Below are positions 20,983 to 32,200 of a stretch of DNA of 64,000 nucleotides, one piece after another (the first letter of the stretch is position 1; the number at the start of each line of letters is the position of its first letter). Below the pieces are notes generated by a model. It had not been told where the DNA came from. It saw only the letters and a list, made by a program, of their open reading frames with translations, and made no database searches. Made by a program: the position numbers and the translations under genes. The DNA is from Rhodocollybia butyracea (lineage: Eukaryota; Basidiomycota; Agaricomycetes; Agaricales; Omphalotaceae). Location: assembly GCA_015501585.1 (NCBI GenBank), contig JADNRY010000178.1, forward strand, positions 62,001-126,000, in the 5' to 3' direction.

Positions 20983-21352
20983 TCACGCACGAGGGTCCTC
21001 CCCAGGACCGATTTTGAAAACATCTGAACCAGTAAACAGCACCTCTGCAAGCTCCTCCATGTATATCGGATACTCGATTGCCTTCATCTTCAACTCATTC
21101 AGATCCACGCTCAGCGCCTCTAATCCAACCGACAGCACCCTGACCAACGGTAACTTATCAGACCGCTTGGAGCCAAGAGGATAAGCGAGTGCAAATGTAT
21201 GGGTATTTCCGGTGATGTGGGCTTGTTCCCGGAGGAACTCCATAATGCTCAGGTCAACGTCAAGGATTTTGGACATGTTCTCGCTGCAATAGGTAATATC
21301 GAGATGGTTTGCAACCTTTGTGCGATCCAAAGCATATCCTTTAACATAGCGT
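20983..21352 (-). CDS. Unknown protein exon, open in copy A
   Basis: An exon with an acceptor TTTCACAG near 21358 is open to a stop at 20983 (about 123 residues, ending GPGEDPRA). It contains the motifs MSKILDVDLSIMEFLREQ and KLPLVRVLSVGLEALSVD, which suggest amphipathic helices. Copy B at 53974-54350 is nearly identical but frameshifted. The upstream exon or exons were not identified, so the start is unknown, and the frame may be the last exon of a longer minus-strand gene. No family is recognised. Confidence 0.45.
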
Positions 21353-21559
21353 GCGCCCTGTGAAACGTGTCAGCCAAAATTCTTAGCAGTGCTCAATCGA
21401 AGACAACAGACCATCGTAGTAAAGAGCAAAGAAAGTGTGGCGCCAAATTGATTTGTAAGCAGCTTTCATCGATCACAGTTGAATGTCCTTGGTATGCATA
21501 TTCAATGTAATACACTCGTAGTCCTAAATATGTTATGTTAGACTGATAATCAGTTGCTA

Positions 21560-22228
21560 AAAGTACAAAGCATGGTCCAAAACTGCCTCCAGCCAGGCAC
21601 TCTGGAAGAAACCAGATTGTACGGTCTTCTAAACGAGACCTTGTTTTTCCATAAATGTTACATCGAAGCTGACCTCGTAGTCTTTCCTCAGCTTCGAATC
21701 CTGTGGAAATTCCAGTCCAGACCAGAGAAAGATACAAAAGATCGAAGGTCAAATGTCCCCGACTTTGGTTTTGGAGAGCTTCCTCGAGCTGGTGGGATGA
21801 AGCTTCGAGGTGGTGCTGAGCTGAAAGCCGCCCTTACACTCATGCGCACTCTTCCAGACTCCGAGGAAATTCGCGAAGAGCCAGATTTCGTGGTAAAGGT
21901 TAACGAAACTGCTTTACAGGCCTCAGACCAGGTAAAGGCCGGTATCAAATCGGGGTTCCTGCCCAACCATAAACCCATAAAATGGATTGTTATGGTGGGC
22001 CCATATTTCCTCATCCCCAGTTTTGGGCCATACAACCAAAGGGAATTGAGTGCTCGTGCACATAGGCCGAACGAGAGTGGAGAGGCCAGTATTTCTGAAT
22101 ATCTGGCTGAGTTGAAGAAAACCACGAGTAGCAGAGGAATCGAGGGAGCAATATACATTTTAGGCACCAAACCAGGTGTCGTTGCATTGCATAAATACCT
22201 CGTTGAGTCGGTATCTCTTCGCTTCTAA
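21560..22228 (+). pseudogene. PD-(D/E)XK-like nuclease gene, copy A, start exon lost
   Basis: Long open exon nearly identical to the gene at 54471-55236, keeping VPDF, GGAELK and the later ASDQVKAG motif. The first exon differs: where copy B has ATGGCTGAATG followed by the donor GTAAGT, copy A has ACAGTTGAATG and no GTAAGT, so both the start codon and the donor are lost. A protein could still begin at the internal Met of MVQNC at about 21571, which would remove about 15 residues. It ends 75 bp from the convergent dioxygenase copy. Confidence 0.65.
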
Positions 22229-22302
22229 ATAGTATATTTTGTATCTCGAAGTATGCAACTCATTAGTTACCAAGAGCGACAGATCAATTATACACAATGT
22301 GG

Positions 22303-24430
22303 CTACAGTAATTGAACAAGTGAACATAACTCATCAACCGTAGAAAACAGTGACATTCGACGTTCAACGGCGGTAGATTTCCCAGCCACCATGGCTTCAT
22401 ACCCTTCAGGATCTTCTTCAGCGAATTTGACCTCCGTGCGGCAACCGTTCTCAACCCAGCGGAAAATTGCGCCGGCTGAGAATTGAGTGAAAGAATTTCG
22501 ACGATCATCCGGGTGAACAACGGTGTTCGAATGAGTGATAACGGCAGATGGTAGGAGAATCGTCGCCGCGTGAGGAAAATCAATCACCAATTTTAGCTCC
22601 CATAGAATGAGCTGAGCACTACGCCTTGCATCGAATTGCCCAAGGGCAGTGATAGCGCACCATCCAAAAGCCCAGTTGAGCTGGTCTCGGTGCTTGTACG
22701 TCCAGACGTTCGAGCCAAAATTGAACGCCGCACCAAGAAAGATGCCCCCTGCAAAGTTAGGGCGGATTCGCATCTTCTGACGGAGCACGCCGTTGACATG
22801 TTCGTATTCTGCGTACACGCGAGGAGCCCATAGCTGGAATGCACCTGTAAGAGACTTAGTAAGGAATAATATACAGTAAAACTAGAATAAACGTACGACT
22901 TTGGTAAGAAGCCATTCATTGGAATGGTTTGGCGTCGAGTAGTTCCTGAATAAGCGATCTCTTGGCCTTGGGATTCATGAACACCGGAAAGCGGTTACCC
23001 ATCCCCATTGTCATTCCGCAGTTGTAAGCCGAAAAGTGGCCGCGTTTCTGAGGTTGAGAGGCGGACGATCCAATACCGTAGGCGTTGCCTCGGGTCTCCA
23101 TTAAGTCGTAGGCTTTCATGAGTTCGTTGGAGTATGTTGGGTCTTCCGGTTGGCCAGCGAGAACTGCCGCGATACGGCGTAGGCAGTCTATAACGGGCGT
23201 AGGAGTCCTAGAACGAAATGTTAACAATAGAGCGATAGGAAAAATAATAAAACGCACCTTCCATCCCATTTGACATGCTCAAAGCCTTGAGCGAGAAGGT
23301 CTGCGAGTTGATAGAAACTCCGGCGTTCTTCAACTGTCCCAAGCTGCTTCTTCGTGCCCGGTTTCCCGGTGTGAGCTCCCCTACTGGCATCAAATGTCTC
23401 AGCACTTCGTGCTGTTTCAATGGCGGAGCCATGGGAGAGGACTTGGCGCAAGGCGTTTTTGGCGGCTACTTGTACGATCCGAGGCTTTTGCGAGTCGACG
23501 TTTAGCTGCGCGCATTTGATGCTTGTGTGACTGCGCAGGATTCGATGCTGTGTCCAAAGTACCGGAGGGCGGGAGAGGAATACGCGGTGTATCGGGGTCA
23601 GGAGCGTCCTCCACAGTGACTGAGCAGCGTTTGCACTTTGTTCCGGCAGATGAGAAGGTCGCTTCGACAGGGCAGGGCGAGGGTGATTCTAAGGGGGCGT
23701 ACTCGATAAAGTCTGCTCCTAGGTCGTCCTCCTCCAGTGCCGCGTTTCAATGGTCCTCCAACGCCTGCCCCACTGCTTTCTGAAAGTGAAAAGCCGGGTT
23801 CATGAATTTTGGCTTAACGATTTGGTGTGTAATCGGAGTCTTGCCGACGTGCTGTGAAAAAATAGTTCAGCAAAAGCACGAACCAGAGCTTAGGGATAAA
23901 CGTACCGTCCACAAAAAAATAGGGCATGTGACCGGGGTGGCAAACACCTGTAAAGAACAATCAGTAAAAATAATATAATATAATCGCTATTCTTTGACCA
24001 CACACCCGAAACAGAAACAGAAACCGAGAGCAGCCAAGACCACACCCTTGGGGTAGAACGTGGCCCCAGTAGCGTATGGATTCCGTTCTTCGCCGTAGGC
24101 AAAAAATACAGCAAAATAGACTTACAAAATCGAATATCTGAAGGGACAAGGTGCGGTACCTAATTAAGAGAGTCAGCAGGTGAAAACGAAGAGGGATCTG
24201 CCCTAAAACTCGAAAAAATGCCTTGATGTCGGCTCAGATGACACCCTTGGGGTAGAACGTAACGAAGCATACAAAAAAGACTTTTCCGAGCTGAAGGGGG
24301 AAAGGGGAACTGGACTTACAGGCTGTAATCGGGTCCGTGTGCAGATCTTCAAAGGAAAAGCCTGCCTTGGGAGGAATGAAATGTGCTAAGCCGGCCGGGC
24401 GAGAATACTGTAACGAAGACAAGATCAAGA
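22303..24430 (-). pseudogene. TET/JBP-like 2OG-Fe(II) dioxygenase, copy A, disabled
   Basis: Exons match the gene at 55331-57712. The catalytic exon keeps KHRDQLN (HxD), SAVITHSNT (distal His) and RRNSFTQF (2-oxoglutarate-binding Arg). Two lesions are visible by comparison with copy B: a one-base insertion near 23455, and a CGA-to-TGA change that ends the frame at 22916-22918, just before the intron preceding the catalytic exon. The second is a C-to-T change at a CpG on the coding strand. Upstream exons include HPGHMPYFFVD near 23930-23900 and FYPKGV near 24060 and 24260. Confidence 0.75.
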
Positions 24431-25785
24431 ATTAGTACAGGTAAACTAGAGCAGATAGGCGACTCACAGGTTGTAGGGAGACCACGCTCGGCGGAGGTAG
24501 CGCAACGTTGAGTCAAAGCAACGCCGCGTTCTTGAGCAAGGCCTTTCCAAGTTACTCGATCGTTGAAGGCGAACTGGCCGAGCTAAAACTGGAAGTAAGC
24601 GAGCCATTCATTACAAAGAAATAATAGAGACTCACCCGTAGCCAAAGCCCTAAGTCCTAACGACTAACAAGATAGAGGTACGGCGTGTCCGCGAAGAGTT
24701 AAAGCATTCTTAGATAAAGGCGGCACTGGAGCCAGGCGGACTCTGCAATTTTCAGCTATAGACTGCAAGAGAGACAGTATAAGATTGTGAAAGAGCCGCC
24801 GATACAAAAAGGAACACTTACCGATGAAAAGCAAGACTTTAAGGAAATGGCTAGTGGTGGAAGAGCAGGTTACAGCGGAATCAACGAACAGCCTCGATCA
24901 CCTGCACGCGTTCATCATGTGATAGGCGCTTAATAGCCTGGTAGGACAACGCGACCATCCGATGTCAAGTGCTCGACAAGATTAGGTTTCCTTTCTCACT
25001 GTCGAGTGACCCTAATCCGTAGAGTTCTCTCTTCAATCAAAAGCCCCAGACCTTCGTGTTTCAAAGTCGAACGGATACTCTACAAGTACCTACTTACCCG
25101 CGGACCTCAAAGTAGTGTTATTTTTGACGAGCATAGAGTATAACGGCAAATAGTATCTAACCTCTACTAACCTTGAGTCCCATGGCCGTGTAGAGCCGTG
25201 AAAAAAGTGTCAAAGTAGGTACATTGATTTAATATAAAAGAAAATTGTTACCAACTTCTGAAAATGACGAACGAGTTAAAACGTTTCCGTTTTGGAACGT
25301 TTTCAAGTACACAGCGAGTAAAAATTCCGGTAACAAAGCCAATAGAAGATGTTTCAATCTCGGAACCTTTTATAGCCCTCCCTCACAAGCAAGTAATAGC
25401 AAAGTATACATTCATTTAATAGCGGGTACAACAAGGTACAACATGTTTCGTTTCGTATCTATGATTTACACATTACGGACATCCGCTAATGGAAAGTCGG
25501 CGTACAGGAATGCGCGATAAGGAACATCAAAAGTCATCAGAGCAAGGCATTTAAGTGAACACGTTACACAACTCGTACAGAAAGCGATACAGAACTTCAA
25601 AGCATGAGCAAGGGAGCGTGAATATACGTATAAGTGAGCAGAGAAAGTGTAAAGTAGGCGTAGAATGTAAGCAAAGACTAAGCGTGCTGAGCAACGCTAA
25701 AGAGGGGATGGTCGTTCTCGATGTCTACACACGAGAGTAAGCAAAGCAAAAAGAATGAGATCAGAATTACTCACTGTCAAACATC
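24431..25785. other. Upstream exons and noncoding part of copy A
   Basis: About 24480-24660 holds exons shared with copy B (FAFNDRVTWKGLAQERG). The remaining 1.1 kb has no recognised gene but is conserved between the copies, including a block near 25555-25740 that is open in one frame in both. It may be promoter and leader of the dioxygenase. Confidence 0.4.
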
Positions 25786-26892
25786 ACCAAAATGTACCAA
25801 CCATTATATAGCGATTATAAAGCCCATAATCCAGCATACACCACCACCACCCTGGACGGAATACGACAACATGGCTACAACACTGCTTCCCCCGATGATC
25901 ATTGGCTGCCTCTGCTATCATTCATCGCCGATCATCAAGACCTGAAATGGTCATGCATGAGAGTGATTATCATGGATGATGAGGATTATAACAGTTGATG
26001 GCGATTATCACACATGGCGAGGGGTTATCACAGAGCTATTATCGCGTACGGTGGCAATTATCACGTATGGCAGCAATTATGATAAACTCTGTACAATATC
26101 AGAGCACGATGTGAGTAAAGCATACATAAAACAAAAATGCCAATATAATATACACAGCACAGTGCTGGTCCATCACAACCCAGCGAATTATCCAAGTTCA
26201 TATCGAGCAGAAAAAAGTTTCTAAGCCATACCAATTAATGCCTGGTCTATGAGCGGAGCTCCGAGTCTCTGGTCAACAACTGGCTGTTGAATCTTTGTCG
26301 TCACTTATGGTGGGCATGGCCACCGCCGCTTTCGACGTACCGGGTGTTCCATATCGCTATCCTCAACGCATGCTTCAACGAAACGGTTCAAGAGATGGCC
26401 TGAGAGTAATCACCGTCGGGTTCATCGTCAGAGTATCCCGTGTTGCGATTGTGCCTATTGTCGAATATGTCATCGTCGGAGCATTGGCTGTTACCGTAAC
26501 TCGCAAGTCTGGGAGAGAGCGGTTCGGGATTAGTAGTAGAGTGAGCTATCGCACGAACTTGGGACGAGATTTCAAAAGGTGTTAGCAGTGGCAGTGAAAG
26601 ATGTCGTATCTGAGGTCCTTGAACGACGATAGGAGTCCATTTGACGACGAGTCTCTTGCGGTTATTTTGGGCACCTTCTGTGACACCTAGCTGAAGTACT
26701 GGAAGAATCAGAAAAACCACGAGTCACGATGGATGAAGACGTACCGCTTGACTTTGACACCATGGCATTCTTCAGTCCCAAACTCCGCGCATAGATTGAG
26801 AAATTCTTTGACTTGAGGGTGGAGGCGGATGAGACGGTAGTAAGGGAATTAGCGCAGCAACAGCTGAACACTGAGGCTTAGGAGGTATGCAG
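25786..26892. other. Gene-poor interval
   Basis: Begins where the duplication ends. It contains a degenerate GATTATCAC/TGGCG short repeat at about 25960-26090. A minus-strand frame at 26388-26720 has an acidic C-terminus and no recognised motif. No gene can be supported. Confidence 0.35.
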
Positions 26893-26932
26893 GGTGGGCG
26901 GGCATATATTTGCCGCCTCCGTAGGCAGCTAG
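26893..26932 (+). repeat. Helitron-like 3' end, copy 4
   Basis: GGCGGGCATATATTTGCCGCC hairpin region followed by TCCGTAGGCAG and CTAG at 26929-26932. Confidence 0.5.
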
Positions 26933-27207
26933 AAGACGGGGAGAGAAGGGGGAAAGGAATTCTCCAAGAATAGGTAGGGTACTTATACATACAAAGTTCT
27001 TTAATTAATTAGTTTGTTGTCCAAAAACTCAGAAGTCTATAAGTCCAGGGGACGTCGCAATACATACTCAAATAGGTATAGAGCGCAACCGGGACATCTG
27101 GTGAGGTTGAAGGCAAGGATGTGGTGTTCTACGCTTAAAGCACTGCTCCCAAGCATCTCTTTAGATTTCTCATTTTCTAGTCAACGTCCAACCTATACTA
27201 ATCTGCC

Positions 27208-28135
27208 CTACTTTATAAATTTTCTGTGAGACTTATAGTGATTAAGCATGTCCCGCATGTAAGATAATAGTACCAGGCCAGCCTTTGTATCCATTAACAC
27301 AGGACGCACCCAGCCTGAGAGTCCATTGTGATCGGCAAGATCTTGCTCCGAATAGAATGAACCATCATTCACGTTGGTAGGGATTGCATTCAGGGAACAC
27401 AAGTAAAGGTTGAACTCTTCCTCTATGTTCATTGCATCGGTTTTCCACTGTATCCTTCCCATTCTTCCTCTTCAGCTCATCGTCGGTTTCTTCTGCCTCC
27501 AAAGCGCAAAGCTTGTCAACAACACTCTGTACAGAACCAGTGCTCATCCCATCACGATGAACAACCTTGACAGTGAACCACCGACCAGCTGAGGCAATCA
27601 GCAACAGCTCCTGTTGTGGAAAAGGGTACTTGGAGGTAGAAAGGAACAGGAGTTGAGCCTGTGCCTCAACCTGTAGAGTGGCTCTCGCTATAGATTTGAG
27701 AATGGCAGTGACAGAGGAATCAGTCAGTGGTACACCAACCAGGTCAGTTGTACGTCGCGAAACTGCCTTCTTCAGCTCATGAAGAGCAACAGTATCTCGG
27801 TATATACCCTGACCAACAACTGCAAACATCCGAATCATGATATCTGGAGTTAAAATTTTTGAGTTTCGGCGAGATGCAGAGACCGTCCTATGGAGAGCTT
27901 CCAGAGCCTGTTCAGACTCTTTGCTGTTTATGGGCATTTCTTCCAGAACATCCGCATTTGCGCTATCAGACAGTAGAAGAGATAGGTAAGCATTTCGATA
28001 AGCGGCCTTATGAAATGCTTCAATGTTGCGGGGATTGGACTGTCTTGATATAGCATCCAGCACTGAACAATGGTAGCGTTCCCAGTCTTCCCGACAGGGA
28101 AACTTGATTGGACGGCTATCGGGAATCTATGAATG
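27208..28135 (-). pseudogene. Unknown protein, frameshifted near its C-terminus
   Basis: The frame is open from about 28135 to 27365 (FPCREDWERYHC through VDKLCALEAEETDDELKRK). At about 27455 the natural continuation switches frame into MNIEEEFNLYLCSLNAIP and runs to 27208, so one frameshift is likely. The product would be about 300 residues, mostly helical, with no recognised domain. There is no in-frame ATG before residue 20 or so, and an upstream exon may exist. It lies head to head with the plus-strand unknown gene starting near 28.4-28.7 kb. Confidence 0.45.
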
Positions 28136-28710
28136 AGCAATTAGTATTTAAGTATTACAGCTTCCCATAGCAACTTGCGTGCTGGGTTTTGATTGAAAGA
28201 GAACCAATTGCGGTGGAAACCTACATAATGATATGTTTAGAGGTACAGTTACCGGTATAACAGTGATGGAGCTCCTACCATATTAGATAATACATCGGAT
28301 GGCCCTTCAATGTGAGTAACATCGAGGTTGATAGCCTAAGTAAGTAGCAGTCAGAAAGAGAGAAAACAATTGACTTGCAATTGACAATCAGTGGAATAAA
28401 AACTAACTGCACCAGGGGAGAACAAGTGGGGTGGCAAATTAAGAGTCAAGTTGATGGCTACTGTCGGCGATGGTTCAAGAGTGTCCACTGGCATGATCAG
28501 GGGAGCTGGCAAGATTCAATTCAAGGATCGATAACACTTATCTCAATCTGCTCCCCGGACCGGAACTTATGTAAGTAAATAAGTCATGTGAACAAATCGT
28601 TCGTTCTAACTTCTCAACCAATGTCTACAATCTTTGGCGAAATTTGGGCTGGGTAGTGTTATCTGCTTTTGCACAGGATGCGCGACTGATTATATCTATT
28701 TCCACAGTCT

Positions 28711-29244
28711 ACAAAAGCGCGAAGAAGGCATAGCAGCTCTTCCAGCACCAAACATTCCGATCCCAAGGATCACACCACTCGACTTTGCGTCCTTAAAGTA
28801 AGCCTTTTACGAACTGCAATTTGCGGAAATTGAGGATGCACCTCTAGCTACGCCAAAGAACTTCCTCCACCTCCTCCAAATCTGCAGAATGATGATGAGC
28901 GCTGGTACTATGGATTTGAAATGCCTGACCGTGTGGTTACAGACTGGGAGGAAAGAAATCCTGAGGCCAGACTCCGCGAAGGTGTATCAAATCATTTTGG
29001 TACCATAAAACCCTACAAAAGGCGACTTTTGGGCATTATTCGAAAACACGTCGGGCTAGGAGAGTCGCTTAAGCAAAGTTATGCATTTGAGCGGGGAGAC
29101 TCTTCTCCTTGCAAAGAGGATATCGTCTATTTTGCATATGCGTCCAAGATGGGTCAAGCCTGTGCACTGTCGCCAAGTAGAGACTTGTTGTTGATCGTTG
29201 CAAAGGAGCTTGGTGTCGAAGGTCCACGTTGGATACAAGGCTGA
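28711..29244 (+). CDS. Unknown spliced gene, 3' part
   Basis: Two exons can be joined: one around 28711-28797 (QKREEGIAALPAPNIPIP) with a donor GTAAGCC near 28798, and one from about 28848, after an acceptor CTCTAG, to the stop at 29242-29244. The second exon begins YAKELPPPPPNL and contains MPDRVVTDWEERNPEARLRE and PYKRRLLGIIRKHVGLGESL. The long run with even composition supports a real coding exon. Further exons upstream (28375-28575) are possible but uncertain. No family is recognised. Confidence 0.45.
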
Positions 29245-32200
29245 ATTGTTAGTAGAATCTCTCTTGTTACTGTATGAAGCCTATCAACAATAGGATTGAT
29301 TCGGGCTTCTTTTTGCATTTATCAGATCAGTATTTGAGACGCGTTGAGCAGGACAGAATTGGTTTTCAGGTTGAAAAATAACTAGGTATTCATTTGGATT
29401 GATAGCCTAGTAATTTTCCCTTTTCTTCCTTCTCCCATTGTCTGTGGCAATTGACATTGATAACCCAGTCACTAACACCTTTCTTAGTGGGCTTTTTTTT
29501 CTGTAAATGCTCCACCAGTTGTTGGAGCATCCGTTGGAATTGTCGGTGCGTCTTTATTGTGAGATTGACTCCAGCATTTTCTCTATTGAGAACCTCGTTG
29601 TCGCCTTTTAATGCTTGCCTACGGTTCTCCCAAGTCACCTATCCTAACCATATACCCTTGCATCCACATACCCGCGTATATCTCCTGATAGATAGTCTGA
29701 GCTAAACGAAGTATTGTACACTGTATCGAATGATTAATGACCCATGAGTCGAGTCGATGGTTCACCTCGTAGTAAGGTGGAAGGTTTGATAGCGGCAACC
29801 AGCTTAAGCTAGCTTAAGACTGCCGTGGATTCAAATTCAAACTTGAGGTAGCAGCTAAGGAGCGAGATCCGACCATGTCGACTTTGATTTTTTTGATCCC
29901 GATACAAACTGTCTGCCACCGCTATGAATTCCAGGCGTCAGTGATACTTTCACTTATCGAAGCGTTGCGCACAAGTTGCACAGACTGGTCGAGTTTGATC
30001 CAGGCACGGCGTTTATAACCCTAAATAACAAGCGCTTAAACCAAGCCAACCGTTGTCTTTCTTGCTTGACTGACTTGATCGCACAAACACTGGCCCTTGC
30101 GGAGTGCAACTATTATCTGCTTCTAATGCATGACCTCACACAAAGATAGGCTTCTCTTAATCCATTCTTAGCCAGAATACATGAAAACCCGCTTGTAAGC
30201 GAATTTCTCATTACCCTTCATTTCCGAAATTTATTTTCTGTACAGTAAGATGAATTGACTCGTCGCTCACTATAGGACAACTAGGATTTTGTATAAAAAT
30301 GCTTCTATGTCCCCAGAAATTATGCAAGGGCCTGTTGGCGGTGGTTACCGCTAAACGTAGGATCGCGAAGCGAAGGATATTATTTGCTAGTTTGAGCTGT
30401 TTAAAGTGGGCGCTGGGAAGAGAACTGTTGCAACCGGTGAATATTTGAATGCCCTCCTAGTCGATTAGATTTTAGATGGTTTCCAACCTGATCTCTTTCA
30501 GTAATTTTGCCGGTATCGCTTTCCTACTTTCCACATCGTTTATGCATCGGAATCCTGGACCATCAGCGCATCAACAATAACGCTTATGCTAATACACAGT
30601 CCGTATACGCTGCCAGCTCTGCTTTTCTTTTTCTAACGGTTCATGCACATGCCTCACAGACCGTGGTTCGATACCGATAACAAAAAACCACAGCAATCCC
30701 AACCTACGTCTATGGTGTTTGCCTTTCCCTTCCGGCGGTGACCAGACTCGTCGCCGGAAACTGATGAAGACATACCCGTTGTTTGGCGCGGACCCGTGTA
30801 CAAAAGGCCATCCAACGACTTTTTTTTTCCAGACGAACTGGTCTGCAGGCGTATCTCAGGGCACAGCACCAGGGTTGGGTCTTCTAGCTGTGGACCTTTC
30901 CGCGTAGCGCTGGGAATCCTCCATTTGGGCTCGGTCATTTGGTCTAGTATGTTTGAGTAATTACGCATTGTTTCTTTTCTGATTTAATGCTTCTACTTGT
31001 TCTTCCAGGTGATCGTTACTACTACAGACACCTTAGCCTTGCCCGGCGTTTATTGAGGTCGCTATCTTCGGCCTTTCTCTTGCTGTGCTAACGGCCGACA
31101 ACGTCTACTTTCTCTGCTTCAACTGCACCGGCAAGCATATCACATACTTGGCGGCGACCCGAGCGATGGGCATTCGGAACAATGCTTCGATTAGATATGC
31201 GGAGACAAAGTTCTTGGGCGAGCTTTTCGTTGGTAGATGTCGGAAAATGGAGTTGATAGAGGCACCGCAAGGGAGGCAGAGTCGCGGAAACCGAGACATA
31301 TTCGAGAAGAATATAGAAATCTGTTGCGTAGGGCATTGCGAGAAGGTTTAGAGACCGATTGACGTGAGGTAGCGGACGGGAGGAAGCTGGGTAACCCGTA
31401 CGTTCAACCTGTTGCGTAACATTTACATTTCTTTTTCTAATTTAATCTTCTAGATTCCACATCCAGCGACTCTCTGGCATACTCAAATACTCAATACATT
31501 CAGCGACTTTGCTTGAGGGAGTAGCCCGAAGCTCAAAGCTCGTTTCAGAATAAACGTGATTCCTATCAAGGACAGAATACTCGATTTTATGGGTGGCAAT
31601 GCCGCCCTCTCTTCCTCAGGCCTAAAAGCTTGGAGATGTGCTCAGGGAACTAGCCAGATCTTCGTGGTCGAAGGGATGGTGGCGTGGGCAGCGAAAACGA
31701 AGAAGTTTCGTTGCGCAATGAAAGTACGCCAAATTTTCCCGTTGTGTTTAGAGCAGCTGATTTTGCTTGTTTAAAGCCTGCCAAAGCCGAGATTGCAACT
31801 GAGCTGCCATCGATGTTGATGTCCTACAGTGAAAGTGGCTCATTATCAGGATGCGTTATGGGCATTTTCTCTATTCCTTGCGGGTACAACCCAGGCGCGG
31901 GTATTCGGACATAGCCTTTGTTGTCTGAAGTAACGCCGGCTTCTTCATCACCGACAGCGTTTCTGCCTCCGCCCAAGCTTGACACTGGATCCCTGAGTCG
32001 ACTGGCGTCTTCCATACACATCCACTCCTCTGTCCTTCCTGACTTGTCAAGCTCGTTTGCCTTTGAAAATTCAACGATATTTCGACTCTTAGATCCGTTT
32101 TCGCTTACACCAGGCCATTCAAGTCATAGCGCTAGTGTCAGAATTGGTTAGGTCTCAATCTTCCTTATAGTCGTAGGCATGACGCTTTAAAGAAGATGAA

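Larger units (their letters stand above)
19460..25785. repeat. Segmental duplication, copy A
   Basis: This stretch is collinear and in the same orientation with 51890-58785. Shared landmarks are the membrane-protein exons, the small unknown gene, the plus-strand nuclease-like gene, the minus-strand dioxygenase and about 0.9 kb of noncoding DNA ending near 25785. Copy A lacks 604 bp present in copy B (52722-53325), the deletion lying between two TAGGGT hexamers. Part of the left end (about 19370-19475) is a second, diverged copy of the exon at 19865-19985. Similarity ends near 25785 at the stop-codon region of the gene that copy B retains at 58774. Confidence 0.92.

Noticed and set aside
25960..26090. 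GATTATCAC/TGGCG repeats as an element end
   Set aside because: Too short and irregular; no inverted or direct terminal structure could be defined.
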